Both the position numbers and the translations under genes were made by a program. Below, in pieces: positions 8,678 to 21,489 of a stretch of DNA of 64,000 bases. Location: positions 1,240,001-1,304,000 of the forward strand of contig NZ_CP021059.1 in assembly GCF_002119805.1 (NCBI RefSeq), written 5' to 3'. The DNA comes from Macrococcoides canis. Its GTDB lineage: Bacteria > Bacillota > Bacilli > Staphylococcales > Staphylococcaceae. Position 1 is the first letter of the stretch; every line of letters starts with the position of its first letter. The notes beneath the pieces are model-generated. The model was not told the DNA's origin and made no database searches. It saw only the letters and a list, made by a program, of their open reading frames with translations.

Positions 8678-9747
8678 AATAATTCACCTTCCAGCTTTCT
8701 TAACCTCTCAAATGCTATTCTTAATCGTTTAACATCTACTTGTTCTACTTTATATCCATCATCTTCACTGTACACCACAAAATTAATGTCATTCACTTCG
8801 TTCTTCTTATCCTGTCTCATAAGCTCGTAGTATCTATCAAAGTTATCATAGGCTAATTTCTTTAACCCGAGACGGTGCATCCAGCGCAATAATGCTATAA
8901 TATCTGCTTCAGTCACATCACTTAGAAGCAACGCATAGATCATGCCATGCATGATCGCTATGCCATGCGGTAACTTATGATGAAATTCAATTGCATGACC
9001 GAAAGTGTGTCCGAAGTTTAAATACTTTCTAACCCCTGATTCAAATTCATCATCATGAACAACTTTCATCTTCGTCTGAATACCAAATGCTATCCACTTA
9101 TCAATCGCATGCAGATTATTCAGACAAGCTTCATCCTGAACATCATGCATTATTTCTAATACGGTATCACTTTTACCGATACGACCTTTAGCATTGAGAA
9201 AGACATGTTTAATAATTTCAGCAAATCCACTTAACTTTTCGCTTTGTGATAACGTATCTAGAAAATCCAGATCATAGATCACCAGATCTGGTCGTTTAAA
9301 TGCCCCGATTAAATTCTTGCCTGAGCTTGCATTGATTCCTGTTTTACCACCAATCGAGGCATCATGAGCCAATATCGTCGTCGGGACTTGAATAAAATGA
9401 ATACCGCGTAAAAGAGTGGCAGCAACAAATCCTGTAAAGTCACCTGTCGCACCCCCGCCAATTGCAAAGAGACAGCTGTTACGTGTTACATGCATCGATA
9501 GTAGCAATTCGGCTACCTTACTATAATGATGCATTGTTTTAACTTGCTCACCACCTGGTATCAGCACCTTTAATATGGAATGCTTGTTCAGGAACAGATC
9601 AATTTTTCTTTGGTGCAGCTGATAAACTGATTCATCAATCAGTGCGATACGTTTAGCATAATAATTAAAATGATAGTCTTTATTTAATGCATCGTGTTCT
9701 ACAAAAATATCATAATTATTGTCTTTATAATTTGTCGTTAACTTCAT
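8674..9747 (-). CDS. aroB: 3-dehydroquinate synthase
   Basis: A 357-aa AroB that cyclises DAHP to 3-dehydroquinate with NAD and a divalent metal. The NAD site IGGGATGDFTGFVAATLLRG is visible near residues 96-115. The metal-binding histidines lie in LNFGHTFGHAIE. The C-terminal part is a little divergent, but length is normal. It lies 9 nt after aroC, and its stop overlaps the aroA start by 4 nt. Confidence 0.96.
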   Translation of the reverse strand: MKLTTNYKDNNYDIFVEHDALNKDYHFNYYAKRIALIDESVYQLHQRKIDLFLNKHSILKVLIPGGEQVKTMHHYSKVAELLLSMHVTRNSCLFAIGGGATGDFTGFVAATLLRGIHFIQVPTTILAHDASIGGKTGINASSGKNLIGAFKRPDLVIYDLDFLDTLSQSEKLSGFAEIIKHVFLNAKGRIGKSDTVLEIMHDVQDEACLNNLHAIDKWIAFGIQTKMKVVHDDEFESGVRKYLNFGHTFGHAIEFHHKLPHGIAIMHGMIYALLLSDVTEADIIALLRWMHRLGLKKLAYDNFDRYYELMRQDKKNEVNDINFVVYSEDDGYKVEQVDVKRLRIAFERLRKLEGELL

Positions 9748-9756
9748 ATCTGCTCC

Positions 9757-10917
9757 TTAATAATCAAGGATTGTCTGGTTATGTCGTGCAATATTGTCTT
9801 TCAGCTGCTCCAGATCATTACTCTGGAATTCATTTAATATCTCTTTTGCCAGTTCAAATGCAACTGCATGTTCACAGACAACGGAAGCTGCAGGGACAGC
9901 ACAGCTATCACTGCGTTCAATCGAAGCCTGATACACTTCCTTCGTATCGATATCAACTGATTGAAGCGGCTTATACAATGTCGGAATTGGCTTCATTACA
10001 GCGTTCACTATGATCGGCATACCATTTGTCATGCCCCCTTCAAATCCTCCAAGATTATTTGTCATCCTGGAGAAGCCGTTGTCACTGTCATAGCTGATTG
10101 GATCCTGTACTCGAGATCCTGGAAGATGCTTCATTTCATACCCTGCCCCGAAACTTACAGCTTTAAATGCATTGATACTGATGACGGATTGCGCAATCTT
10201 ACCATCCAGCTTACGATCATACTGCACATAGCTGCCGAGACCGACCGGCACACCTTCAGCAATCACCTGTACTTCACCACCGATGGAGTCACCATTCGAC
10301 TTTGCCTCGTCTATTTTATCACGCATAATTTGTGCTACTGTTTCATCAATACAGCGCACATCGTTCAAATCGTTATTCGTCTTAATTTCATCTAAGGAAT
10401 ATTCACCATCATCACGAGCGCCGCCAATCTCAATCACACGTGAATAAATGCTTATTCCTAAAGATTCTAAGAGTACTTTACATACGGCACCGACCGCAAC
10501 ACGAGCAGCAGTCTCTCGCGCGCTGGAACGTTCCAGTACATTCCGTAAATCTCTATGTCGATACTTCATGCCACCAACTAAATCCGCATGACCCGGTCGC
10601 GGCTTTGTAATCTTGCGTCTATCCGGTGTCATATCTTCGGTCACTTCGACTCCCATAATCTTAAGCCAATGCTGATGATCATCGTTATTCACTTCAATCG
10701 TAATCGGACTACCGAGCGTTACACCGTGACGGACACCTGAAGTAATCACGACCGAATCCTTCTCAATCTGCATACGGCGTCCACGCCCATAACCACCTTG
10801 ACGCTTGAACATCTCTTTATTGATCATGTCACTCGTTAACTTCATATTTGACGGGATACCTTCAATAATCACGGTTAATTTCGGACCATGTGATTCTCCG
10901 GCTGTTAGAAATCTCAT
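9757..10917 (-). CDS. aroC: Chorismate synthase
   Basis: A 386-aa FMN-dependent chorismate synthase, which eliminates phosphate from EPSP to yield chorismate for aromatic amino acids and menaquinone. Signatures include GESHGP (residues 7-12), [20 protein letters not shown] and the [16 protein letters not shown] region near the C-terminus. It is the first gene of the aroCBA run and follows the ndk terminator, so a promoter should lie in 10918-10988. Bacillus has the same ndk-to-aro gene order. Confidence 0.97.
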   Translation of the reverse strand: MRFLTAGESHGPKLTVIIEGIPSNMKLTSDMINKEMFKRQGGYGRGRRMQIEKDSVVITSGVRHGVTLGSPITIEVNNDDHQHWLKIMGVEVTEDMTPDRRKITKPRPGHADLVGGMKYRHRDLRNVLERSSARETAARVAVGAVCKVLLESLGISIYSRVIEIGGARDDGEYSLDEIKTNNDLNDVRCIDETVAQIMRDKIDEAKSNGDSIGGEVQVIAEGVPVGLGSYVQYDRKLDGKIAQSVISINAFKAVSFGAGYEMKHLPGSRVQDPISYDSDNGFSRMTNNLGGFEGGMTNGMPIIVNAVMKPIPTLYKPLQSVDIDTKEVYQASIERSDSCAVPAASVVCEHAVAFELAKEILNEFQSNDLEQLKDNIARHNQTILDY

Positions 10918-10983
10918 ATCAAAACCTCACAATATATAATAAGTACTATTATAACGCACTTACAGTGATATTTATAATCAAAA

Positions 10984-11016
10984 AGAAAAAGGCCAAGACA
11001 AAGATGTCTTAACCTT
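10984..11016 (-). terminator. Terminator after ndk
   Basis: On the minus strand the imperfect stem AAGGTTAAGACA / TGTCTTGGCCTT surrounds a short loop and is followed by TTTTTC. It separates ndk from aroC. Confidence 0.75.
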
Positions 11017-11036
11017 AATATTAATTCATTATCGAA

Positions 11037-11483
11037 TTAGTACACCCAAGCAGATGTTACTAAGTCATACGATAAAATTTCTTCTTCTTTGAACCATAAT
11101 GCGATTTCTTTTTCAGCTGAAGCAACTGAATCTGAACCATGGATGATGTTCTTACCAACAGTCATACCAAAGTCTCCGCGAATTGTTCCTGGTGCACTTT
11201 CAGCAGGATTTGTCTTACCTACTAATGTACGTCCGATTTCAACAACGTTCTCACCTTCAAGTACCATAGCAAATACAGGTCCTGAAGTGATAAATTCAAC
11301 TAATTCAACGAAGAATGGCTTTTCGCTGTGCTCACCGTAATGTGTTTTCGCTAAGTCTTCTGATACAGTCATTAATTTAGCGCCAACAACTTTGATGCCT
11401 TTATTTTCAATACGCTTTACGATTTCTCCGATAAGGCCGCGACCTACACCGTCAGGTTTAATCATTAAAAATGTTTTTTCCAT
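11037..11483 (-). CDS. ndk: Nucleoside-diphosphate kinase
   Basis: A 148-aa NDK that balances NTP pools by gamma-phosphate transfer through a phosphohistidine. The ATG at 11481-11483 gives the family N-terminus [16 protein letters not shown]; the open frame upstream of it is ignored. The active-site histidine is in [16 protein letters not shown] near residue 115. The GAGGTAGGG sequence upstream serves as ribosome site. It lies between hepT and aroC as in Bacillus and has its own terminator. Confidence 0.96.
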   Translation of the reverse strand: MEKTFLMIKPDGVGRGLIGEIVKRIENKGIKVVGAKLMTVSEDLAKTHYGEHSEKPFFVELVEFITSGPVFAMVLEGENVVEIGRTLVGKTNPAESAPGTIRGDFGMTVGKNIIHGSDSVASAEKEIALWFKEEEILSYDLVTSAWVY

Positions 11484-11555
11484 GGTTATCCCTACCTCTT
11501 TGTAATTTAGTAAATCCTTAAATAGTTTACCATTGTAAGCGATTTCTTGCAATTG

Positions 11556-13253
<1,698 letters not shown>

Positions 13254-13261
<8 letters not shown>

Positions 13262-13685
13262 AAGCCACCACTTTCTCATCATTCATATAGGGTTGTACAA
13301 ACATATAATGAATTTCCTGATCTATTTCTGTTAATTTTTGTTGTTCAGTTACCGTTGAACGTATTTCTTTCAGTTCATTGATGCGTGTAACACATCGCGT
13401 TAATACTTTAAAATCATCTTGTAAAAACGGCTGCGATAAATAGCGATAAAATAATGCACTCAATATATCAGTAGATAGTACGAGCCTGTCTTTGTTACTA
13501 TCGTTGATCACATTTTGCATACGCATACTTGTATCAATAACAACAATTGCACTTTTCACATTATCGTCTAACTCAAGGTCACTAACAATATCGATGATTT
13601 CCTGATTAAATTGAATCATCTGAAAATAAGCATATCGATTTTTTAGTTCATTGATCTGATTTTCTAGGTTAACTAAATAATTCAT
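13254..13685 (-). CDS. hepS: Hexaprenyl/heptaprenyl diphosphate synthase, small subunit
   Basis: A 143-aa helical protein with no prenyltransferase Asp-rich motif, in the position of component I of the two-subunit synthase. The segment [18 protein letters not shown] resembles the conserved region of HepS. It is much shorter than Bacillus HepS (about 250 aa) but equals the 143-aa subunit A that I recall for the 'M. luteus' B-P 26 hexaprenyl synthase. It regulates chain length and activity of the large subunit. It is first in the hepS-menG-hepT operon. Confidence 0.85.
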
Positions 13686-13756
13686 TGCCCTACCTCAATT
13701 TTTGTCCTTTCATTATTATAACGATAATTCATAAAAAATGGTATAAGAACAAATAA

Positions 13757-13777
13757 AAAAAGCCCATAATGGGCTTT
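13757..13777 (-). terminator. Terminator after hup
   Basis: The stem AAAGCCCA / TGGGCTTT is followed on the minus strand by a T-run (TTTTTTATT). It separates hup from hepS. Confidence 0.88.
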
Positions 13778-13785
13778 AGATACAA

Positions 13786-14058
13786 TTATTTCACTGCATC
13801 TTTTAATGCTTTACCAGCTTTGAATGCTGGTACTTTGCTTGCTGGGATTTCAATCTCATCACCAGTTTGCGGATTACGTCCTTTACGTGCAGCACGTTCG
13901 CGAACTTCAAAGTTACCGAAACCAATTAATTGTACTTTCTCACCATTAGATAATGATTTTTGAATTGATTCGAAAACAGCATCAACTGCTAAACCTGCTT
14001 CTTTCTTAGTTAAGTTAGCACTTTCAGAAACCGCATTGATTAAATCTGTTTTGTTCAT
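13786..14058 (-). CDS. hup: DNA-binding protein HU
   Basis: A 90-aa HU protein, the standard nucleoid-compacting dimer. It begins [12 protein letters not shown], has the [18 protein letters not shown] arm region and the usual C-terminus ending LKDAVK. A GGGGAGGTGAATT site precedes the ATG. In Bacillus the next upstream gene is spoIVA and then yphF; here yphF follows directly across 122 bp. It has its own terminator. Confidence 0.97.
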   Translation of the reverse strand: MNKTDLINAVSESANLTKKEAGLAVDAVFESIQKSLSNGEKVQLIGFGNFEVRERAARKGRNPQTGDEIEIPASKVPAFKAGKALKDAVK

Positions 14059-14180
14059 GTCAATTCACCTCCCCAACATTATGTAAATGATATAAAAATA
14101 TCATTCTGTAATGACTTTAACATAACAAACGTTGTCACTGCAACGATTAATGTATATTATCGACAATTTTTTTAACTTTT
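14059..14180. other. Intergenic gap at the spoIVA position
   Basis: There are 122 bp between hup and yphF, where Bacillus carries spoIVA (~1.5 kb). The sequence is AT-rich with no ORF of note. It holds a GTTGCAGTGACAAC inverted repeat (minus strand) and presumably the hup promoter, but the hexamers are ambiguous. No remnant of spoIVA coding sequence is recognisable by eye. Confidence 0.6.
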
Positions 14181-14882
14181 TTAATGTTGTACGGTTTTAA
14201 AAACGGGTTCATTTTTGTCATCTACTGTATAAGGTACTGAATAGGCAGGTAATATTGGATTATCCTGGTAAAGAATATATCGGATATCCTCTCCTTGCTT
14301 GACCTTATGCGTCTTTAGTGCACGACCAAGATCAAGAGAATAATCTATCTTAAATTCATTTCCTCCATTGATATAAATAGGTAATGCCTCACCAGAATAC
14401 GGACTCTTTACTGTAGGATACTGTTTAAGACCATACTTCTTATAGTTGATCTTATAAAGATTCGGACCTATCTTCTTTCCTAATGCCAGTTCATTCGATT
14501 TTGTCTCGAGTCGAATTCTTAAGTTTTTTAAAGTATCTGAAGTTCTAAGATCTACCAGCATCACTTTAGGATTTTTATCTACGTCCATCATCACATACTG
14601 ATAATAACCACCCATTTCAAATGATGACCCTGGTAACTGTGAAAGATATTTTGGTTTTAACTTTCCGAAATCAACCGGATGCTTCAAATAGATTTCATAT
14701 GTCTGATCTCTGTCCTTAAGTGGCAGTAGTCCACCAGTATCTTGCTGATAACTTTCTACTGCACTTTGAACCATGTTCAGCTGATCTTGAGGTGCAACTT
14801 GATTTTGTGCGAGCTCTTCCTTAGGATACATGCACCCACCAAGAAGTAGAGCAACCAATAACAATAATAAAGATTTACGCAT
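14181..14882 (-). CDS. YphF-like lipoprotein
   Basis: A 233-aa predicted lipoprotein. The start chosen is the ATG at 14880-14882 with AGGTGG 8 nt upstream; a GTG 12 nt earlier is in frame but lacks a site. The signal peptide MRKSLLLLLVALLLGGC ends in a lipobox LGGC with Cys17 as lipidation site, so the protein should be anchored on the outer face of the membrane. The rest has no motif I recognise. It corresponds to Bacillus YphF by position (yphF-yphE-gpsA) and length. It overlaps yphE by 8 nt. Function is unknown. Confidence 0.8.
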   Translation of the reverse strand: MRKSLLLLLVALLLGGCMYPKEELAQNQVAPQDQLNMVQSAVESYQQDTGGLLPLKDRDQTYEIYLKHPVDFGKLKPKYLSQLPGSSFEMGGYYQYVMMDVDKNPKVMLVDLRTSDTLKNLRIRLETKSNELALGKKIGPNLYKINYKKYGLKQYPTVKSPYSGEALPIYINGGNEFKIDYSLDLGRALKTHKVKQGEDIRYILYQDNPILPAYSVPYTVDDKNEPVFKTVQH

Positions 14883-15081
14883 GGCTCGAACCACCTAACA
14901 CGACAAACATGAGCAATGCACTTATAAGAAGTGCCGCATATGCAAGAAAAGTAACAACCATATTCAAAGGTTTATTAGAAATCTTAAATCTTGCCAAATA
15001 AATAAGTATCATAGCCAGAAGCATCAGCCCAAGCGAATAAAATGATACCCACATCAAATCCATTCTAGAAATATTAAACAT
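14875..15081 (-). CDS. YphE-like DUF2768 small membrane protein
   Basis: A 68-aa protein made of two hydrophobic helices (about residues 8-27 and 38-64) joined by a short basic loop (ARFKISNKP). Length and position between yphF and gpsA match Bacillus YphE (DUF2768). It lies 9 nt after gpsA and overlaps yphF, so it belongs to the same transcript. Function is unknown. Confidence 0.8.
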   Translation of the reverse strand: MFNISRMDLMWVSFYSLGLMLLAMILIYLARFKISNKPLNMVVTFLAYAALLISALLMFVVLGGSSHA

Positions 15082-15090
15082 AGCCTACCT

Positions 15091-16089
15091 CTATTCGTTC
15101 GTTTTTTCTCTGTTCATCAGATTCTTAACACCTTCGTTGACATCAAGACCTTCAAACAGCAGCTTATATAATGACTGTGTAATTGGCATTTCAACATCAA
15201 ATGCTTGTGCCATTTCGTTTGCAGCTTGCGTTGTACGGACACCTTCAACGACCATACCCATTTGTGCAAGCGCTTCTTCCAATGTAGCACCTTTGCCGAG
15301 CATATTCCCGCATTTCCAGTTACGCGAATGTACCGACGTACATGTCACAATAAGATCTCCAATCCCTGCAAGACCTAGAAACGTTAATGGATCTGCTCCC
15401 ATCTTCGTTCCAAGACGTGTGATTTCAGCGAGACCACGTGTCATCAAGGCAGCTTTAGCATTATCTCCATAGCCAAGACCATCTGTTATCCCTGCTGCTA
15501 GTGCGATAATATTCTTAAGCGCACCTCCGATTTCGACACCGATCAAGTCATCATTCGTATAGATTCTAAAATACGAATTCATAAAAATATCTTGTGCAAT
15601 CTGTCTGATCTCTTTTTTATCACTTGCCACGGCAACTGTTGTCGGATGCTTAAGTGCAAGCTCTTCCGCATGACTCGGACCACTAAGTACACCAACACCT
15701 TCAAAGTGCTCAGCATCCATCTCTTCAGTTATCATTTCAGAGATTCTCTTAAATGTTTTAGGCTCTATCCCTTTAGAAACATGAATAAAGATCTTCTTTT
15801 CATTTGCAACCGCATTAATCTGCTGCATAACTGAACGAATCGCTTTTGTAGGTACGGCTATTATGATTATCTTAGCATGCAGTACTGCTTGCTGAATATT
15901 TGAAGTTGCTTTCAATGTATCATGCAGCTGAATCTCTTTAAGGTACTTTTCGTTCGTATGATGCGTGTTAATTTCATCAACCGTAGCTTGAGTCTTCCCC
16001 CACATCAAAACATCATGCTGGTTCTCTGAAAGCACATTCGCTAGTGCCGTCCCCCATGAACCTGTTCCGATTACTGAAACTTGTAGCAT
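15091..16089 (-). CDS. gpsA: NAD(P)H-dependent glycerol-3-phosphate dehydrogenase
   Basis: A 332-aa GpsA that reduces dihydroxyacetone phosphate to sn-glycerol-3-phosphate for phospholipid synthesis. The ATG at 16087-16089 has an AGGAGTG site and gives [17 protein letters not shown] with the Rossmann glycine motif; the longer open frame is not used. [18 protein letters not shown] holds the catalytic Lys, and [12 protein letters not shown] is the C-terminal signature. It lies 10 nt after der. Confidence 0.97.
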   Translation of the reverse strand: MLQVSVIGTGSWGTALANVLSENQHDVLMWGKTQATVDEINTHHTNEKYLKEIQLHDTLKATSNIQQAVLHAKIIIIAVPTKAIRSVMQQINAVANEKKIFIHVSKGIEPKTFKRISEMITEEMDAEHFEGVGVLSGPSHAEELALKHPTTVAVASDKKEIRQIAQDIFMNSYFRIYTNDDLIGVEIGGALKNIIALAAGITDGLGYGDNAKAALMTRGLAEITRLGTKMGADPLTFLGLAGIGDLIVTCTSVHSRNWKCGNMLGKGATLEEALAQMGMVVEGVRTTQAANEMAQAFDVEMPITQSLYKLLFEGLDVNEGVKNLMNREKTNE

Positions 16090-16099
16090 ACAATCACTC

Positions 16100-17407
16100 C
16101 TAATTTCTCTTTCTGGCAATTAAATGTAACGGTGTCCCTTCAAATCCAAATGCTGCACGAATTCTATTCTCTAAAAATCTTTGATAAGAGAAATGCATCA
16201 TCTCGACATCATTGACAAAGAATACAAATGTCGGTGGTTCAATCGCAACTTGTGTCGTGTAGAAGATATTTAATCGACTGCCTTTATGTGTCGGTGTAGG
16301 ATTCATTGCGACAGCATCCGTGATCACTTCATTAAGCGTACTGCTTTGCACACGTTTACGATGGTTTTCCCCTGCCATATTGATGAGTGGGAATAATGTA
16401 TTAAGTCGCTTACCTTCTTTTGCAGAAACAAAGGCTATCGGTGCATAATCTAAGAACTGGAAGTTTTCACGTACTTTATCTTCAAACTTCTTCATCGTTT
16501 TAGAGTCTTTCTCGACCGTATCCCATTTGTTCACAACGATAACAATCGCTTTCCCTGCTTCATGAGCATATCCTGCAATCTTCTTATCCTGTTCAATGAT
16601 CCCTTCTTCGGCATCGATAACAACCAACACGACATTAGAGCGTTCGATTGCCTTTAAAGCACGCAATACAGAATAACGCTCAGTAGCTTCATACACTTTC
16701 CCTCTTTTACGCATTCCGGCTGTATCGATCATCACATATTCCTGGTCTTCAAATGTGTATACAGTGTCAATTGCATCTCGCGTTGTACCAGCGACTGGTG
16801 ATACGATAACACGTTCTTCACCAAGGATTGCATTAATTAGACTTGATTTCCCTACATTTGGTCTACCTATAAGCGAGAATTTGATCACATCATCATAATC
16901 TTCTTCTTGCTGCTCAGGGAAGTGCTTAGCTGCTTCATCCAGCAAGTCTCCGATTCCCAGACCATGTGAACCAGAGATCGGAAAAGGCTCCCCAAATCCT
17001 AATGAATAGAATTCGTATATATCTGCACGCATTTCTGGATTGTCAATTTTATTAACTCCTAATACAACAGGCTTGCTTGATTTAAATAATAGTTTTGCCA
17101 CGAAATCATCTTCATTCGTAATTCCGTCACGTCCATTCACCATAAATATGATAACATCCGCTTCCTCAATTGCTATTTCTGCCTGAGCACGAATCTGCTC
17201 CTGGAAAGGTTCATCTCCGAGCTCAATCCCACCTGTATCAATGATATTGAATTCATGTGTCAGCCATTCTCCGCTCGAATAAATTCTATCTCTCGTAACT
17301 CCGGGTGTGTCTTCTACAATCGAAACACGTTCCCCGACGATTCTATTAAAAATTGTAGATTTTCCTACATTTGCACGACCTACAATCGCTATCGTTGGTT
17401 TTGTCAT
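16100..17407 (-). CDS. der: Ribosome-associated GTPase Der (EngA)
   Basis: A 435-aa protein with two tandem G domains and a C-terminal KH-like domain, needed for 50S subunit assembly. The P-loops are GRANVGKS (about residue 9) and GRPNVGKS (about residue 182). The NKID and NKWD motifs and both DTPG-type switch motifs (DTGGIE, DTAGM) are present. The ATG at 17405-17407 follows GAGAGGAAAG; the upstream extension in frame is rejected because the family starts at [10 protein letters not shown]. Confidence 0.97.
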   Translation of the reverse strand: MTKPTIAIVGRANVGKSTIFNRIVGERVSIVEDTPGVTRDRIYSSGEWLTHEFNIIDTGGIELGDEPFQEQIRAQAEIAIEEADVIIFMVNGRDGITNEDDFVAKLLFKSSKPVVLGVNKIDNPEMRADIYEFYSLGFGEPFPISGSHGLGIGDLLDEAAKHFPEQQEEDYDDVIKFSLIGRPNVGKSSLINAILGEERVIVSPVAGTTRDAIDTVYTFEDQEYVMIDTAGMRKRGKVYEATERYSVLRALKAIERSNVVLVVIDAEEGIIEQDKKIAGYAHEAGKAIVIVVNKWDTVEKDSKTMKKFEDKVRENFQFLDYAPIAFVSAKEGKRLNTLFPLINMAGENHRKRVQSSTLNEVITDAVAMNPTPTHKGSRLNIFYTTQVAIEPPTFVFFVNDVEMMHFSYQRFLENRIRAAFGFEGTPLHLIARKRN

Positions 17408-17470
17408 TTTATCTTTCCTCTCAAATAATATCCCTATTATTTTAACATAGTTTATCATTTATTAATATTT

Positions 17471-17502
17471 AAAAAAGAGACAAGGCAAGTAGCCATGTCT
17501 CC
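17471..17502 (-). terminator. Terminator after rpsA-like gene
   Basis: On the minus strand, GGAGACATGGC / GCCTTGTCTC forms an imperfect stem followed by TTTTTT. It separates the S1 gene from der. Confidence 0.78.
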
Positions 17503-17513
17503 TAAGAACTATA

Positions 17514-18677
17514 TTACAGATTTAAATTTTTAAGTTTATCTCCAAACATATCACCAAGTGTCGGTGCATCCTGATCCTCTTGTTTAGAATCATTGCTCAA
17601 GTAAGAAGTATCAAAATCTTCTACTTGTTCTTGCGTCGCTTTAATAGAAAGACCAATACGTTTTTCTTCTTTGTTAATATCAAGAATCTTCACTTTAACC
17701 TTTTGGCCAGGTTCTAATACTTCAGATGGGTTACCGATATGGTCGTGACTAATTTGAGAAATGTGCACAAGCCCTTGTAATCCTTTATCGATTTCAACGA
17801 AAGCTCCAAAGTTTGCCAGACGCACAACTTCACCGTCAACGATGTCACCGATACTGAATTTATCTTCAATCGTTTCAAAAGGACCAGGTAAAGCAGCTTT
17901 AATTGATAACGAAACGCGTTCAGCTTCTTTATCAACGCTTAATACTTTAACCTTGACTTTATCGCCGATTGACAGCGCATCTTCAACTTTATCGATATGA
18001 TCATGCGTAATTTGAGAAATATGCACAAGACCATCTACTTCACCGATATCAACGAATGCTCCGAAGTTTGTAATGCGTAAAACTTCGCCTTCGATAACAG
18101 AACCGACTTCAATTTCATCAAGACGCTGTTCTTTTTTCACTTTATTCTCTTCAGCCTCGATTACTTTATGATTTAAAATCACTCGGTTCTTCTCCTGATC
18201 CAGTTCTTCAATCTTTAATGTCAATACTTGACCAACATAGCTCGAGAAGTCTTCGATATAATTCGTAGAGATGAGTGACGCAGGAATGAATCCTCTAAGG
18301 CCGACATCTACAACAAGACCACCTTTTACAGCTTCTTTCACTTCTGCTTCTAATGTTTCTCCATTTTCGAATTTTTCTTTTAATGATTCAAATGATTCAG
18401 ATTCATCAAGTTTACGTTTAGATAAGATGTAATGACCATCTTCTTCTTTATCTTCAATCTTTGTAACATATGCTTCAATTTCATCGCCGATCTGAACGAC
18501 TTCCTCGGCGTTTTCGATATGCAGGCTTGAAAGCTGACTGATAGGAATAATACCATCATACTTTGCGCCATCTAAGTTAAGAACGACATGCTTTTCTTCA
18601 ATCGCTTGCACTGTTCCTTTAACTTTATCTCCTTCTTGAATCTCTTTAATCATTGCTTCGTTAAATTCTTCTGTCAT
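17514..18677 (-). CDS. rpsA: S1 domain RNA-binding protein (30S ribosomal protein S1 homologue, YpfD type)
   Basis: A 387-aa protein with four S1/OB domains, each with the VxGxVxxxxxxGAFVDI pattern (for example [17 protein letters not shown]) and the VHISQI(S/T)HDHI motif in domains 3 and 4. Firmicutes S1 homologues are shorter than the six-domain Gram-negative protein, as here. A C-terminal acidic tail follows the last domain. It lies between cmk and der as in Bacillus, with 80 bp to cmk. Confidence 0.92.
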   Translation of the reverse strand: MTEEFNEAMIKEIQEGDKVKGTVQAIEEKHVVLNLDGAKYDGIIPISQLSSLHIENAEEVVQIGDEIEAYVTKIEDKEEDGHYILSKRKLDESESFESLKEKFENGETLEAEVKEAVKGGLVVDVGLRGFIPASLISTNYIEDFSSYVGQVLTLKIEELDQEKNRVILNHKVIEAEENKVKKEQRLDEIEVGSVIEGEVLRITNFGAFVDIGEVDGLVHISQITHDHIDKVEDALSIGDKVKVKVLSVDKEAERVSLSIKAALPGPFETIEDKFSIGDIVDGEVVRLANFGAFVEIDKGLQGLVHISQISHDHIGNPSEVLEPGQKVKVKILDINKEEKRIGLSIKATQEQVEDFDTSYLSNDSKQEDQDAPTLGDMFGDKLKNLNL

Positions 18678-18757
18678 TATGGATTCCTCCTTGAAATTAC
18701 AACTAGTGTTATTATAAACTTCTTATAAATCGAGCTGAAAGTCAAGAAATACGCTTT

Positions 18758-19408
<651 letters not shown>

Positions 19409-19421
19409 TTATATACCTACC

Positions 19422-19450
19422 TTGTTGTTTAATCTTAATTATTTTATCAT
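19422..19450 (+). promoter_or_regulatory. Candidate promoter of ansA
   Basis: TTGTTG (19422-19427) and TATCAT (19445-19450) lie 17 nt apart, 32 nt before the ansA ATG. The match is moderate. Confidence 0.5.
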
Positions 19451-19482
19451 AGAGCTATATCAATGTATATTGGAGGACCAAA

Positions 19483-20448
19483 ATGAAAAATATTCTAGTG
19501 ATGCATACAGGCGGAACAATCAGTATGTCTGAAAATGCACAAGGTGTCGTAACAACAAACGATACGAATCCTATGTCAAATATCGAAATCATTCAGTCGA
19601 TTGCAAATATTACTGAAAAACATCCATTCCAAATTCCCTCTCCTCATATGACGCTCAAACATATGAATATATTAAGAAAATCAATTATCAATGAAATATA
19701 TGAAGAAAATTATGATGGTATTGTCATCACGCACGGCACTGACACGTTAGAGGAAACAGCATATTTTCTTGATTTGACCCTCAATGTTTCAATTCCGGTA
19801 ATCTTGACCGGCGCAATGCGTTCATCCAATGAAATTGGAGCAGACGGTCTATATAACTACATCTCAGCTGTACGTACAGCATGCCATGATGATGCAAAAA
19901 ATAAAGGCGTACTTGTTGTATTTAATGATGAGATTCATACAGCGATGAACGTTACGAAGACACACACATCAAATACAAGTACTTTCCAGAGTCCAAACTA
20001 TGGACCACTCGGTATTATCACAAAGAACAACATTTATTTCCATCATCTTCCGTTAACCCACCCTCCGCTTGTTAAAGTCAATGAGGCGATCAAAGTAGGA
20101 CTTGTAAAAGCGCATAGTGACCTGGATTCCGACTTAATTAAATGTTTCGCTGATCAGGAGTATGATGGTCTTGTTATCGAAGCGCTGGGACAAGGAAATT
20201 TACCACCTTCTTCATTAGAGGGTATACAATATTTAATCGATAAAAATATTCCGATTGTCGTCGTATCCCGATGTTTCAATGGAATTGCAAGTGGTAACTA
20301 TCAATATGAAGGCGGCGGATATGAGCTACAGAAGATGGGTCTTATATTCTCCAATGGACTTAACGGCCAGAAAGCCCGCTTAAAACTTATCGTTGCGATA
20401 AGCAATGGTCTTAATGCCGGTGCTCTTGATGATTACTTTAAACGTTAA
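19483..20448 (+). CDS. ansA: Type I L-asparaginase
   Basis: A 321-aa cytoplasmic asparaginase that hydrolyses L-asparagine to aspartate and ammonia. The first catalytic Thr motif TGGTIS lies at residues 9-14. The second, HGTDTLEETAYFLD, carries the Thr-Asp pair. A GGAGGACC site precedes the ATG. It is monocistronic, ends in a strong hairpin, and converges on ypdA, an arrangement also seen in Staphylococcus. Confidence 0.95.
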   Translation: MKNILVMHTGGTISMSENAQGVVTTNDTNPMSNIEIIQSIANITEKHPFQIPSPHMTLKHMNILRKSIINEIYEENYDGIVITHGTDTLEETAYFLDLTLNVSIPVILTGAMRSSNEIGADGLYNYISAVRTACHDDAKNKGVLVVFNDEIHTAMNVTKTHTSNTSTFQSPNYGPLGIITKNNIYFHHLPLTHPPLVKVNEAIKVGLVKAHSDLDSDLIKCFADQEYDGLVIEALGQGNLPPSSLEGIQYLIDKNIPIVVVSRCFNGIASGNYQYEGGGYELQKMGLIFSNGLNGQKARLKLIVAISNGLNAGALDDYFKR

Positions 20449-20487
20449 AACACGTGGACAAACTATTGTCCACGTGTCTCTTTTTTT
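20446..20487. terminator. Bidirectional terminator between ansA and ypdA
   Basis: A perfect 11-bp stem (ACACGTGGACA / TGTCCACGTGT) with a 6-nt loop is flanked by AAAA and TCTCTTTTTTT. The ypdA stop codon lies in the loop side, so the stem overlaps the ypdA 3' end. Confidence 0.88.
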
Positions 20488-21443
20488 GTTATATCATCTG
20501 CTATCAATCCGCCATGAAATTTTCCATTCTCGATAAAAATTGTATTGGCATCATTACCAGCTGCGATAACTCCTGCAATATATAGATTGTCTATATTGGT
20601 CTCCATCGACTCCCGACTATAGAACGGTGCTGTTCCAAATTCATTTGTTATGAGGTCTATCCCCATATCACTTAAAAACGTGTAATCAGGATGATAACCA
20701 ATCATCGCAAAAACAGTATCATTCTTAATCGTTATTTCTCCATCAGGCGTTTGAATGGTTACTTCAGACTCATTGATTGATGTTACATGACTGTTAAAAT
20801 AGAGCTTGATCTTCTCGTGATTAACAAGAGATTCATACAGCGGTAATATCCACGGTTTCACACTCTTAGAATATGTATCCCCGCGATAGACAGCTGTAAC
20901 ACGTGCTCCTGCTTTTTCGAGTTCGATAGCAGCATCAATCGCAGAGTTCTTGCCACCGATAATCATCACATCCTGGTCAAAATACGGATGTGCTTCCTTA
21001 AAATAATGATGCACCTTACTTAATTCGGCTCCAGGTACGTCAAGCGCATTCGGCTGTCCATAATAGCCTGTCGCAACTGTTACATAAGTACATTTATATT
21101 GGGCTTTAGACGTCGTGATAATAAATTCGTCTTCATGCTTTTCTACTTTTAGAACTTCTTCGTTAGCATGAATCTTCAAGTTATGATACTTCACTACACT
21201 TCTATAATAGACAAGGGCCTGATTTCGTCTCGGTTTATGTTCTTCAACAATAAATGGTATGTCACCGATACTCAATTTTTCACTCGTCGAGAAAAAGGTC
21301 TGATGTGTCGGATAATTGTAAATCGCTTCAACAACATTCCCTTTTTCGATGACAATGTTATCGATTCCTTGTTTTTTCTGCTCAATACTTGCAGATAATC
21401 CACATGGGCCAGCACCAATAATAATACTTTGTATACGTTTCAT
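20463..21443 (-). CDS. ypdA: YpdA/Bdr-family bacillithiol disulfide reductase
   Basis: A 326-aa FAD/NAD(P)H flavoprotein of the thioredoxin-reductase-like YpdA family, which reduces bacillithiol disulfide. The FAD motif GAGPCGLSAS is near the N-terminus, with a conserved Cys in it. The NAD(P)H motif GGKNSAIDA lies about the middle and a closing IAGVIAAGNDANTIFIENG motif near the end. The ATG at 21441-21443 has AAAGGTG 6 nt upstream and is preferred over an upstream GTG. It complements bshA and the brxB-like gene in this window. Confidence 0.9.
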   Translation of the reverse strand: MKRIQSIIIGAGPCGLSASIEQKKQGIDNIVIEKGNVVEAIYNYPTHQTFFSTSEKLSIGDIPFIVEEHKPRRNQALVYYRSVVKYHNLKIHANEEVLKVEKHEDEFIITTSKAQYKCTYVTVATGYYGQPNALDVPGAELSKVHHYFKEAHPYFDQDVMIIGGKNSAIDAAIELEKAGARVTAVYRGDTYSKSVKPWILPLYESLVNHEKIKLYFNSHVTSINESEVTIQTPDGEITIKNDTVFAMIGYHPDYTFLSDMGIDLITNEFGTAPFYSRESMETNIDNLYIAGVIAAGNDANTIFIENGKFHGGLIADDITKKETRGQ

Positions 21444-21462
21444 CTTATTCACCTTTCTTAAA

Positions 21463-21488
21463 TAAAAAAGGACTCAAAAAGAGCCCCT
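21463..21488 (-). terminator. Terminator after the CBS-domain gene
   Basis: On the minus strand, AGGGGCTC / GAGTCCT pairs around TTTTT and is followed by TTTTTATT. It lies between the CBS gene and ypdA. Confidence 0.75.
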
Positions 21489-21489
21489 T

